From: CAYOZL01 sp964408435
GTDB lineage: Bacteria; Bdellovibrionota_C; UBA2361; SZUA-149; CAYOZL01
Length of the DNA: 44,736 bases
Direction: 5' to 3'
NCBI GenBank assembly: GCA_964408435.1
Contig: CAYOZL010000013.1
Span: 1-44,736 of the forward strand
Shown: positions 7,911 to 16,365 of the stretch, in pieces
Position numbering within the stretch: the stretch's first letter is position 1
How the letters are laid out: every line of letters starts with the position of its first letter
Translations under genes and position numbers: made by a program
Notes under the pieces: generated by a model
Told to the model about the DNA's origin: nothing
The model's database searches: none
What the model saw: the letters and a program-made list of their open reading frames with translations, nothing else

Positions 7911-10435
7911 TGAAGTTAATTTTTTCTTTTATTTTTTTTTTCTTGCTAGTTCCAAATGCTTTCTCTCAAATAGAAGCACCTGATAGAAGATACTTATTCG
8001 AATCAGACAGGAATTCAAGATTACACAAAATTCAGCAAAGGCAAAAAACAAAAGAAAGAAGAGCTCGGATTCAACAAAAAAGTATTAGAGAAGATGGTAA
8101 GCCTTATAATATAGAAGCTTCTTCACTTAATTACGATAATGAAACACAGACATTAAACGCAGATGGAGAGTTATCTTTAACTTACCAAACTACGGTTGCA
8201 GAAGCCTCAAAAGGTAGCATCAATTCAGTTACAAACGATGTACATTTAGAAGGTGATGTTAGAATAGAGGATTTAGATTTTGATTTAACTGCGGATGAAG
8301 TTGAGCTTAATTTAGATAAAGAAACTGGTGTTATGAGAAATGCCAGAATGAATTTAGAACAAGGTGGTTATAAGTTAAATTCAAATCTAATTGAAAGAGT
8401 AAATAAAGATACTTTTCAATTTTCTGATGTAGATTTAACTACATGTGAATGTGATGAAGATTGTCCTCCTTGGAAGATTAATGCGAGCAAAGCGAGAGTT
8501 GAAAGTGAGGGCTACGGTGAAGTTTGGGATGCGACTTTAAATTTTTCAAATGTACCTGTTTTTTATATTCCTTATTTAATTTTTCCAGTTAAGAATCAAA
8601 GACAGTCTGGTTTCTTACCTCCAACTTTAGGTGTTGGTGGTCAAAGAGGCTTAGAGTTAAGTGCACCTTTTTTCTGGAATATTAATGAATCTACAGATGC
8701 TACTATAACTTCTGTTATTCAAACCTCTTCTAGAATTGGACTAGATTTAGAGTTTAGAAAAGTATTTTCCGAAAAAAGTAGATTAGATGCGGGTTTAGTT
8801 TATTTGAATGAGTCTCTTAGAGGTCGAAACGAAGATGGAAGTCCTAACCTACAAGGAACAGTAATTGATGATTATTTCGATCCAAGTATTGATGAGGATA
8901 GAGTTGGCTTATATGTAGATCATAATTGGCAAGGTAAGATTGCAGGAGTAGATTTTCAATGGATTCTAGATGGTAATTTCGTTAGTGATGATTTACTGCC
9001 TAGAGAATATGAAAAAGATGAAATAGCTTTTTATAATTCAAGATTTGTAACCTCTAGGGCAGTAGCTAGAGCATTTTTAACTGATACTACTACACTAGAT
9101 TTATCTTCAGAATGGAACCAAGCAATTTTAGATAACGACGATAATATTTTTCAACGTCTACCTGAAGTTTCTTTGAATTCTTTAAATATATTTAAGCCAT
9201 TTGGAGATAATGATTATGGTCTAAAACTAGTTTCAAGATCTAATCTTTCTTATGTCAACTTTGAGAGACAAGCAAATTTTAAAGGCTCTAGAAGTGAGTT
9301 GCATCAAACTTTATCAGTGCCATTCTATTATCAAAATTATTTTGAAGGAAGTCTTGAAGGATCCTTAAGAGCGTCTTCTTATTCTTTATCAAGAGAAGGC
9401 TCTTTAGTCTTAACAAACTCTGAAACTGGAGAAAGTGAGGAATTTTTACTTTCAGGGAGTTCTAATCGAGTATTACCTGCTTTAAATGCAAGAGTAGGAA
9501 CTGTGTTTGAGAAAGTATATGATGTTTCTGACAGTTCATTTCTTCAAGCCATTCATGATGTCGGTCTTAGAGGTAGAGCAGGGCAGTTAAAGCGTTTTAA
9601 GCACACTATTGAACCTGTAGGCCGGTATCAATTTATTCCAAATGTAAATCAAAACGATACTCCTTTATTTGACTCATTTGATAGAATAGCTAGTAGAAAT
9701 GTTGTTACTTATGGAGTTGTTCAAAGGCTATATAGTAGAACACAGGGTCGCTCTGAGTATCTTTACGGCATAGAAGAAATTACCCCTGAGCTTCAAGACT
9801 TACCAAGCACAGTGCTTCCTAGCCCTTTAGAGGATAAGGATAGACTAGGGGTAAGTAGTCCTTCTTTTGCAAACGATGTTTTTGCCCCAGTTCGAACAGG
9901 CGATATCGCAGAGTTGATTAGATTTGAAGTTTTTCAATCTTATAATATAGATCCTGAAATTGATGATCCTAACACCAGCTCTGATAATTTTAGCGATTTA
10001 TCTAGTAGGCTTCTTTTTAATCCAAATGAGTATTTAGCTTTTGGTTTTAATAGTAATTTTAGTATAGCAAATACAGAGTTTAGTTCTTATAGTCTTGATG
10101 CACAATTAAGGTCAAAAAGAGGAGACCGTCTTTTAAGTCGTATAACATTTACAAATTCTAATTTAGCTGGAGTTGATGATATAAGGCAGTATGAGACCAA
10201 TCTAGAGTTGGCAGTAAGTAATAACATAAAATTTGCTTACTATGGCAGGTTTAATGACATTGACTCTAGGTTTGTGGAGCAAAGAGGTGGTTTTAGAGTT
10301 ACTAGTGATTGTAATTGTTGGAGCTTAGACCTTTTAGCTGGAGATAGAATTAACCCAGATGTAGCAGAGCTTGGTTTTACTGTTACTTTGTTTGGCCTAG
10401 GTGAGTTTGGAAATTCTTTTAGCCGAAGAAGATAG
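7910..10435 (+). CDS. lptD: LPS-assembly outer-membrane protein LptD
   Basis: An 841-residue protein that inserts lipopolysaccharide into the outer leaflet of the outer membrane, normally with LptE. A signal peptide (residues 1-19, ending AFS before Gln20) is followed by a charged linker, an OstA/LptA-like beta-jellyroll domain near 64-175 (KPYNIEASSLNYD, LNADGELSL, VHLEGDVRIED), the LptD hallmark FSNVPVFYIPYLIFPVK-QRQSGFLPPTLG, and a beta-barrel to the C-terminus. Cysteines at 179, 181 and 185 and a Cys801-x-Cys803 pair near the end are placed to form the inter-domain disulfides needed for LptD maturation in E. coli. It starts inside the accD stop codon. The sugar-nucleotide operon begins 53 bases downstream on the same strand. 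Confidence 0.95.
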   Translation: MKLIFSFIFFFLLVPNAFSQIEAPDRRYLFESDRNSRLHKIQQRQKTKERRARIQQKSIREDGKPYNIEASSLNYDNETQTLNADGELSLTYQTTVAEASKGSINSVTNDVHLEGDVRIEDLDFDLTADEVELNLDKETGVMRNARMNLEQGGYKLNSNLIERVNKDTFQFSDVDLTTCECDEDCPPWKINASKARVESEGYGEVWDATLNFSNVPVFYIPYLIFPVKNQRQSGFLPPTLGVGGQRGLELSAPFFWNINESTDATITSVIQTSSRIGLDLEFRKVFSEKSRLDAGLVYLNESLRGRNEDGSPNLQGTVIDDYFDPSIDEDRVGLYVDHNWQGKIAGVDFQWILDGNFVSDDLLPREYEKDEIAFYNSRFVTSRAVARAFLTDTTTLDLSSEWNQAILDNDDNIFQRLPEVSLNSLNIFKPFGDNDYGLKLVSRSNLSYVNFERQANFKGSRSELHQTLSVPFYYQNYFEGSLEGSLRASSYSLSREGSLVLTNSETGESEEFLLSGSSNRVLPALNARVGTVFEKVYDVSDSSFLQAIHDVGLRGRAGQLKRFKHTIEPVGRYQFIPNVNQNDTPLFDSFDRIASRNVVTYGVVQRLYSRTQGRSEYLYGIEEITPELQDLPSTVLPSPLEDKDRLGVSSPSFANDVFAPVRTGDIAELIRFEVFQSYNIDPEIDDPNTSSDNFSDLSSRLLFNPNEYLAFGFNSNFSIANTEFSSYSLDAQLRSKRGDRLLSRITFTNSNLAGVDDIRQYETNLELAVSNNIKFAYYGRFNDIDSRFVEQRGGFRVTSDCNCWSLDLLAGDRINPDVAELGFTVTLFGLGEFGNSFSRRR

Positions 10436-10488
10436 CTGTGAATATAGCTGGGAAGATTTAAGAAAAGAGATCTTAGGAGAAGATAGGA

Positions 10489-11211
10489 ATGAAAGGAATA
10501 ATACTTGCAGGTGGTCTAGGTTCAAGACTTTCTCCATGCACAAAGGTTACAAATAAACATCTATTGCCAGTGTATGATAGACCAATGATTTTCTATCCAC
10601 TTCAGACTTTAGTAAATGCTGGAATCGATGACATTTTGATAGTAACAGGTGGGCAATTTGCAGGGGATTTTCTTAAGTTGCTTGGAAATGGAAAAGAGTT
10701 TGGATTAAAACATATTAACTACACTTATCAAGAAGGAGAAGGTGGAATAGCAGAAGCCTTAGGCCTTGCAGAGCATTTTGCTGGTGATGATAAAGTAGTT
10801 GTTATCCTAGGGGATAATATTATCGAAACTGATATTAGTGATGTTGTAAAAGATTTTAAAAACCAAGACCAAGGAGCAAAAATCCTACTTAAAGAAGTAG
10901 AAGACGCTCAGAGGTTTGGGGTAGCTGAAATTAATGGAGATAAGATTGTTGAAATAATTGAAAAACCTAAGAATCCAGTTTCTAATTTAGCAGTTACTGG
11001 AATATATTTTTATGACTCACAAGTCTTTAAAATGATTCATGGATTAAAGCCATCTGAAAGAGGAGAGCTAGAGATTACGGATGTGAACAATATGTATATT
11101 GAAAAAGACCAGATGACTTATTCAATGCTAGATGGTTGGTGGACAGATGCTGGAACTTTTAATTCCTTATTAAGGGCAACAAATCTCGTCGCACAGAGTT
11201 CGCAGAGTTAG
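10489..11211 (+). CDS. rmlA: Glucose-1-phosphate thymidylyltransferase, short form
   Basis: A 240-residue sugar-phosphate nucleotidyltransferase that makes dTDP-glucose from dTTP and glucose-1-phosphate. The start IILAGGLGSRLSPCTKVTNKHLLP holds the pyrophosphorylase motif GGxGxRL and the catalytic Lys. VILGDNI supplies a metal-binding Asp, and EKPKNP and GWWTDAGTF are typical of RmlA. It is shorter than E. coli RmlA (about 290), as is common for the short class. It is the first gene of an rml-man-gmd cluster. The last residues, VAQSSQS, are encoded by a short repeated sequence (CACAGAGTT type) that continues past the stop codon, so the C-terminal tail may have been remade by repeat DNA. Confidence 0.92.
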   Translation: MKGIILAGGLGSRLSPCTKVTNKHLLPVYDRPMIFYPLQTLVNAGIDDILIVTGGQFAGDFLKLLGNGKEFGLKHINYTYQEGEGGIAEALGLAEHFAGDDKVVVILGDNIIETDISDVVKDFKNQDQGAKILLKEVEDAQRFGVAEINGDKIVEIIEKPKNPVSNLAVTGIYFYDSQVFKMIHGLKPSERGELEITDVNNMYIEKDQMTYSMLDGWWTDAGTFNSLLRATNLVAQSSQS

Positions 11212-11228
11212 GGAAGAGACACAGAGTT
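11191..11228. repeat. Three copies of a CRCAGAGTT repeat at the end of rmlA
   Basis: GCACAGAGTT (11191-11200), CGCAGAGTT (11201-11209) and CACAGAGTT (11220-11228). Two copies encode the last residues of RmlA and the third follows the stop codon. Intergenic repeats with a CACAGAG core are common in several bacterial phyla. Confidence 0.6.
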
Positions 11229-11253
11229 AATTAGGTAATATTAAGATAAGCAG

Positions 11254-12273
11254 ATGAAGATATTAGTTACGGGTGCAGCAGGTTTTATTGGGTCTAACTT
11301 TGTAAGGTGGGTTTTAAGTAATAAATCTCCAGAAAAAATAGTGGCATATGATCTTTTAACTTATGCTGGTAACCTTGCAAATTTAGATGATTTATCAGAA
11401 CAAAATAATCTTAAATTTGTAAAAGCAGATATTAGAGACAGAGATGCTTTAATCAAAGAAATAAAATCAGAAAAAATAGATACTATAATAAACTTTGCAG
11501 CTGAAAGTCATGTAGATAGATCAATTGATTCACCATTAGATTTTGTAAAAACAAATGTAGAAGGCACTCAAGTTCTTCTTTCCGTGGCAAGAGAGCTTGA
11601 TGTTGATAAATTTATTCAAATTTCTACAGATGAAGTTTATGGTTCACTTGGTCCAGAAGGAAGATTTACTGAAAGTAGTCCAATAGATCCAAGTAGTGCT
11701 TATTCTGCATCTAAGGCAGCTTCAGATATGCTAGCTTTAGCAGAGTATAAAACATTTAAAAGACATATTTGTGTAACTAGATGTTCTAATAATTATGGTC
11801 CATTTCAATTTCCTGAAAAATTGATTCCATTATTTGTAACCAATTGTTTAGATAGTAAGTCAGTGCCAGTATATGGCGATGGAAAAAATATTAGAAGTTG
11901 GTTGCACGTTGATGATCATAGTAGAGCTATCTGGTCCGTACTAGAAAAGGGTAGAGCAGGGGAAGTTTATAATATTGGTGGAGCTCCAGAATCTGAGAAA
12001 GAAAATATTTTTGTTACTAAAAAGATATTAGAAATTTTAGGAAAAGATGAGAGTTTAATCGAATATGTAGAAGATAGAAAAGGTCATGATAGAAGATATG
12101 CAGTTGATTATACTAAGATTAAAAATGAATTAGGCTGGGAACCTCAGGTTGGCTTTGAAGAGGGGATTAAGAATACTATTTCTTGGTACTGTGAAAATGA
12201 TAAATGGTGGAAAGAAATTAAGTCTGGTCAGTATTTAGAGTATTACGAAAAGCAATACGGTAAGAAACTGTAA
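11254..12273 (+). CDS. rmlB: dTDP-glucose 4,6-dehydratase
   Basis: A 339-residue extended short-chain dehydrogenase that converts dTDP-glucose to dTDP-4-keto-6-deoxyglucose using bound NAD. Visible features are the Rossmann motif GAAGFIGSNF (residues 7-16), FAAESHVDRSI, the RmlB-specific STDEVYG (Thr125, Asp126, Glu127), the catalytic YSASK (Tyr150, Lys154), and NNYGPFQFPEKLIPL. Length is standard. It lies 42 bases after rmlA and 16 bases before rmlD in one transcription unit. Confidence 0.97.
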   Translation: MKILVTGAAGFIGSNFVRWVLSNKSPEKIVAYDLLTYAGNLANLDDLSEQNNLKFVKADIRDRDALIKEIKSEKIDTIINFAAESHVDRSIDSPLDFVKTNVEGTQVLLSVARELDVDKFIQISTDEVYGSLGPEGRFTESSPIDPSSAYSASKAASDMLALAEYKTFKRHICVTRCSNNYGPFQFPEKLIPLFVTNCLDSKSVPVYGDGKNIRSWLHVDDHSRAIWSVLEKGRAGEVYNIGGAPESEKENIFVTKKILEILGKDESLIEYVEDRKGHDRRYAVDYTKIKNELGWEPQVGFEEGIKNTISWYCENDKWWKEIKSGQYLEYYEKQYGKKL

Positions 12274-12289
12274 TAACGAATGTTAAATA

Positions 12290-13168
12290 ATGAATATTAA
12301 GAAAATACTTTTAATCGGTTATAAAGGTATCTTAGGTTCTGAATTAAAAGAGCTTTTACCTGAGAGTATACTTGGTGATGTTAATTCTGATACTAGCTCA
12401 CAAGATTTCATAGATATTACCAATTTTGATGATTTAAAAAGTAAAATAAATGAATTTGAACCAGAGATAGTTATTAACTGTGCTGCTTATACTCAAGTTG
12501 ATTTAGCAGAAGCTGAATCTGAGAATTGCTTAAGAGTTAATACACTAGGTGTATTAAATTTAGTTAAGGCACTAAATGGTAAAAATGCAAAGCTTGTTCA
12601 TATTTCAAGTGATTATGTTTTTGGTAGTTTGGAAAATGTTTCTAGTCCAATTTCTGAAACAGTAGAGCCTAATCCTTGTGGGGTTTATGGCTACAGTAAA
12701 TTCTTGGCTGACCAGTATATCTTACAACAAAAAGAACTAGATAGTTTGATTATTAGAACTAGTTGGTTGCACGGAAGAAATGGTCCGAGTTTTATTAAGA
12801 GTATAACTAAGGCCGCGAATAATAATGAAAGTATTAAAGTAGTTAACGATCAATTTGGTTCTCCTACATGGGCGCCTTGGTTGGCTCAAATGATTGTTGA
12901 TCTATTAGCTAAAGATGCTAACGGAGTTTTTAATGTGTCTTCTAAAGGCAGTATTAGCTGGCATGAATTTGCAAAAGAAATAGTTGAAAAAAGTGGAATT
13001 GATTGTGAAGTTAACACTCAAAGCACTGAGGAGCTAGGAAGACCTGCAAAGAGGCCTAAATATTCAGTTTTAGATAAGACTAAGCTAGAGAGTTTTTTAG
13101 GAGTAGAATGTATTTCATGGCAAGAATGTGTTACTGAACACCTTAAATATAACTCTAAAAACACTTAG
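12290..13168 (+). CDS. rmlD: dTDP-4-dehydrorhamnose reductase
   Basis: A 292-residue reductase of the RmlD family, which in the classical pathway reduces dTDP-4-keto-L-rhamnose to dTDP-L-rhamnose. It shows the nucleotide motif GYKGILG (10-16), NCAAYTQVDLAE, HISSDYVFG (Ser107), YGYSK (Tyr133, Lys137) and RTSWLHG, all typical of RmlD. The 3,5-epimerase RmlC that normally supplies its substrate is not in this window, although RmlA, RmlB and RmlD are consecutive. Either rmlC is elsewhere, or the final sugar differs from L-rhamnose. manC follows after 6 bases. Confidence 0.93.
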   Translation: MNIKKILLIGYKGILGSELKELLPESILGDVNSDTSSQDFIDITNFDDLKSKINEFEPEIVINCAAYTQVDLAEAESENCLRVNTLGVLNLVKALNGKNAKLVHISSDYVFGSLENVSSPISETVEPNPCGVYGYSKFLADQYILQQKELDSLIIRTSWLHGRNGPSFIKSITKAANNNESIKVVNDQFGSPTWAPWLAQMIVDLLAKDANGVFNVSSKGSISWHEFAKEIVEKSGIDCEVNTQSTEELGRPAKRPKYSVLDKTKLESFLGVECISWQECVTEHLKYNSKNT

Positions 13169-13174
13169 AACATA

Positions 13175-14275
13175 ATGAGTAAATTAACAGTAGGCAGTTT
13201 AAATAAATCATCAAAAAAAATAGCTGTAATTATGGCAGGTGGAAGCGGAACTCGCTTCTGGCCATTGAGTAGGCGTGCGTTTCCAAAACAGTTTTTGCCT
13301 TTTGGGGAGGAAGAAAAAAGTTTAATTTACGATACGTATAAAAGAGTTAAGCCAATAGTAGATGATGTTTTAGTGGTAACAGCTGCGCATCAAGTAGATT
13401 TAGTTAAAGAGCATTTACCAGATGTTTGTATACTTGCTGAGCCTTGTGCAAGAAATACTGCTGCTTGTGTTGCTTATGCTTCAAAATACATAGAATCAGA
13501 AGTAGGTGATGTAGCAACTTTATTTCTCCCTGCAGATCATAAAATTTCTGGTGAAAAAGAAATTCAAAATACTTTTACTAAAGCTTTAGAAGTAGCAGAA
13601 CAAAACCCTGTTTTGGTAACTATTGGAATAGTTCCTAGAAAACCTGAAACTGCTTATGGTTATATTAAAAAAGGCAAGAGCTATAATGATGATAGTTTTT
13701 TTGTTGAAAATTTTTATGAAAAACCTAATTTAGAAAAAGCTGTTAGCTATTATGAATCTGGAGAATTCTTTTGGAATAGCGGAGTTTTTGCTTGGAAGAT
13801 TAGCTCTATTAATTCTAAATTAGAGCAGTTTTTACCTGAAGTCTTTAGTATAATAAAAAGTTTCGATTTTAATAATCAAGAGCAAATTGAAAAAGTTTTT
13901 AAATCGATACCTTCGGAATCTATTGATACCGGTGTTATGGAAAAAACTGATAACGCAGTTGTAATTCCAGGAAATAATTTTCAGTGGATTGATATTGGTT
14001 CATGGGACTCGTGGACAGAGAATATGATTGGCGAGCAAGATAATATACTTAAGGGGGATGTCCTTTCCCTAGATTCTAAGGGCTGTGCAGTAGTGAGTAA
14101 TACTACTTCTACTATTAAGGGAATTGGAGATAAAATAGTTGCGATTATTGGCTTAGAAGACATCGTAGTAGTTGATACAGATGATGCTTTACTGGTATGT
14201 AAGAAGCAAAGTTCTCAAGATGTAAAGAAAGTAGTTCAAATACTAAAGGATAAATCTAGAGAATCTTTAGTTTAA
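13175..14275 (+). CDS. manC: Mannose-1-phosphate guanylyltransferase
   Basis: A 366-residue enzyme that makes GDP-mannose from GTP and mannose-1-phosphate. It has the motif MAGGSGTRFWPLSRRAFPKQF near residues 20-40, LPADH, GYGYIKKG-like substrate residues, FYEKP, and NSGVFAWK; DIGSWDSW near the end is typical. It lacks the C-terminal phosphomannose isomerase domain of bifunctional ManC, so mannose-6-phosphate must come from another gene. The product feeds the gmd and rmd enzymes encoded next. Confidence 0.95.
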   Translation: MSKLTVGSLNKSSKKIAVIMAGGSGTRFWPLSRRAFPKQFLPFGEEEKSLIYDTYKRVKPIVDDVLVVTAAHQVDLVKEHLPDVCILAEPCARNTAACVAYASKYIESEVGDVATLFLPADHKISGEKEIQNTFTKALEVAEQNPVLVTIGIVPRKPETAYGYIKKGKSYNDDSFFVENFYEKPNLEKAVSYYESGEFFWNSGVFAWKISSINSKLEQFLPEVFSIIKSFDFNNQEQIEKVFKSIPSESIDTGVMEKTDNAVVIPGNNFQWIDIGSWDSWTENMIGEQDNILKGDVLSLDSKGCAVVSNTTSTIKGIGDKIVAIIGLEDIVVVDTDDALLVCKKQSSQDVKKVVQILKDKSRESLV

Positions 14276-14318
14276 ACCTTAAAGAAGAGTCTTTAGGGAA
14301 GTATTTCGAGGGAATTTT

Positions 14319-15290
14319 ATGAGTAAAAAGGTTGCTTTAATTACAGGTATTACAGGTCAAGATGGTTCATACTTGGCAGAGTTTCTATTATCTAAGGGCT
14401 ATCATGTTGTAGGAATGGTCAGGAGATCTAGTACTGAGAATTTTGAAAGAATTAATCATTTAAGAGACAAAATAGATCTAAAGCAAGGAGATTTACTTGA
14501 TCAACTTTCATTAATTTCAATACTTAGAGATTCAAAGCCCGATGAGGTCTATAATCTTGCTGCTCAAAGTTTTGTACCAACAAGTTGGAACCAAGCAGTG
14601 CTAACAGGAGAGTTTACAGCAATTGGTGTAACTAGAATGTTAGAGGCAATTAAAGAAGTTGATCCTAAAATAAAATTTTATCAAGCTAGTAGCTCTGAGA
14701 TGTTTGGTCGGGTTAGAGAAACTCCTCAAACTGAAGAGACTCCTTTTTATCCACGCTCGCCTTATGGTGTAGCCAAGGCTTATGGTCATTACATTACTGT
14801 AAACTACAGAGAAAGTTATGATATGTTTGCGGTTTCTGGAATTCTGTTTAATCACGAATCTCCTAGGAGAGGAAAAGAGTTTGTTACTAGAAAAGTAACT
14901 GATGGTGTAGCAAAAATTAAACTCGGTTTGGCAAAAGAGATACGTATGGGTAATCTAGATGCTCAAAGAGATTGGGGTTTTGCCGGGGATTACGTAAAAG
15001 CAATGTGGTTAATGCTACAACAAGATAAGCCAGAAGATTTTGTTATTTCTACAGGTGTTTGTTATTCCGTTGAAGACTTAGTGCGTATTGCTTTTGAGCA
15101 TGTCGGACTAGATTGGAGAGAATATATAGTAACTGATGAAAGATTCGTTAGACCTGCAGAAGTAGACCTTTTGTTAGGAGACTGCACAAAAGCTAAGAAA
15201 CAACTAGGTTGGGAGCCTGAAGTTAGTTTTGAAGCAATGATTAAAATGATGGTCGATGCTGATATTGAGAGACTTTCTACTCAGAAGTAA
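14319..15290 (+). CDS. gmd: GDP-mannose 4,6-dehydratase
   Basis: A 323-residue extended short-chain dehydrogenase converting GDP-mannose to GDP-4-keto-6-deoxymannose with bound NADP. It has GITGQDGSYLAEFLL (10-24), VRRSSTENFERI, the catalytic region SSSEMFG (Glu127), SPYGVAKAY (Tyr149, Lys153), LFNHESPRRGKEFVTRKV, and RDWGFAGDYVKAMW, which are diagnostic for Gmd. It is slightly short for the family (340-370). It acts after ManC and before the reductase encoded next. Confidence 0.96.
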   Translation: MSKKVALITGITGQDGSYLAEFLLSKGYHVVGMVRRSSTENFERINHLRDKIDLKQGDLLDQLSLISILRDSKPDEVYNLAAQSFVPTSWNQAVLTGEFTAIGVTRMLEAIKEVDPKIKFYQASSSEMFGRVRETPQTEETPFYPRSPYGVAKAYGHYITVNYRESYDMFAVSGILFNHESPRRGKEFVTRKVTDGVAKIKLGLAKEIRMGNLDAQRDWGFAGDYVKAMWLMLQQDKPEDFVISTGVCYSVEDLVRIAFEHVGLDWREYIVTDERFVRPAEVDLLLGDCTKAKKQLGWEPEVSFEAMIKMMVDADIERLSTQK

Positions 15291-15344
15291 TCTAAATAAA
15301 AGAGACTGTTTAATTAAGAGCTACATATATAAGAGAAAAGACTT

Positions 15345-16328
15345 ATGCTTGCACTAATAACTGGTGGTTATGGTTTTGTTGGTCGTCATCTAGCACATCA
15401 TTTAGTTAGCTGTGGTGATGATGTTGCTTTAACTTATCTAGGTGGAGAAAAAGAAAAAGTTCTTAGTCAGGAATTAGATCTTGAATTAGGAGAAATAGCA
15501 CCTCCTAAAACCGTTCAAAATATAGCACTTGATGTGGCAGATAAAGATTTAGTTAATGATGTTATTTCATTAATTAAACCTGATGTGATCTATCATTTAG
15601 CTGCAATATCATTTGTGCCTGATGCAGAAAAAAATCCAAACTTAACTTATAATGTAAATACATTAGGAACTATAAATATTTTAGATGCAGTAAAAGCTCA
15701 TTTGCCAGATACTAGAGTGTTGTTTGTTGGTAGTTCTCAATCTTATGGAGCTCCAAGACCTGGTTCACTTCCGCTTTCTGAGCTATCTGAATTAAGACCG
15801 TCTAATGAATATGCTTTAACTAAAACTTACGCTGATATCGCTTGTTATACAGCTGCAGAAAGAGATTCTTTAAAAGTTGTTAGAGCAAGGCCTTTTCAAC
15901 ATTCTGGTCCTGGTCAGAATCCAATGTTTGCACTTTCAAGTTTCTCAAAACAAATTGCAGAAATTAAACTAGGTAAAAAAGAGCCTGTAGTAAGAGTAGG
16001 AAATTTAGACGTAAAAAGAGATTACAGTGATGTTTCTGATATTGTTAGAGGCTATAGAGAAGCGGCATTGAATGGTAAAATTGGTGAAGCTTATAACTTT
16101 TGCTTTGGCCAGAGTGTTTCAATGGAAGAGATGCTTAAGCTCTTAATTCAAAGAGCAGGAATGGATATAGAAATAATTGTAGATCCTGAAAGAGTAAGAC
16201 CAGTGGATGTGCCAGATGTATACGGAACTTACGCAAAGGCTCAAAAAGACTTAGGTTGGAAGCCAAGGATTCCTCATGAAGGTATGTTAGATAGTTTGCT
16301 TACTCATTGGATGGAAGTTTTAAGTTAA
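15345..16328 (+). CDS. rmd: GDP-6-deoxy-D-mannose (GDP-D-rhamnose) reductase
   Basis: A 327-residue short-chain dehydrogenase with GGYGFVGRHL (7-16), HLAAISFVPDAEKNP, SSQSYG (Ser131), NEYALTK (Tyr156, Lys160), RPFQHSGPGQ and VGNLDVKRDYSDVSDIV. This pattern, right after gmd, fits Rmd, which reduces the 4-keto group to give GDP-D-rhamnose. GDP-L-fucose synthase is less likely because its motifs differ and it also needs epimerase residues. It is the last gene of the sugar cluster and is convergent with lptG. Confidence 0.87.
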   Translation: MLALITGGYGFVGRHLAHHLVSCGDDVALTYLGGEKEKVLSQELDLELGEIAPPKTVQNIALDVADKDLVNDVISLIKPDVIYHLAAISFVPDAEKNPNLTYNVNTLGTINILDAVKAHLPDTRVLFVGSSQSYGAPRPGSLPLSELSELRPSNEYALTKTYADIACYTAAERDSLKVVRARPFQHSGPGQNPMFALSSFSKQIAEIKLGKKEPVVRVGNLDVKRDYSDVSDIVRGYREAALNGKIGEAYNFCFGQSVSMEEMLKLLIQRAGMDIEIIVDPERVRPVDVPDVYGTYAKAQKDLGWKPRIPHEGMLDSLLTHWMEVLS

Positions 16329-16365
16329 GATTAAGCTTTTACAATAACTACTTTAATTATCTATC

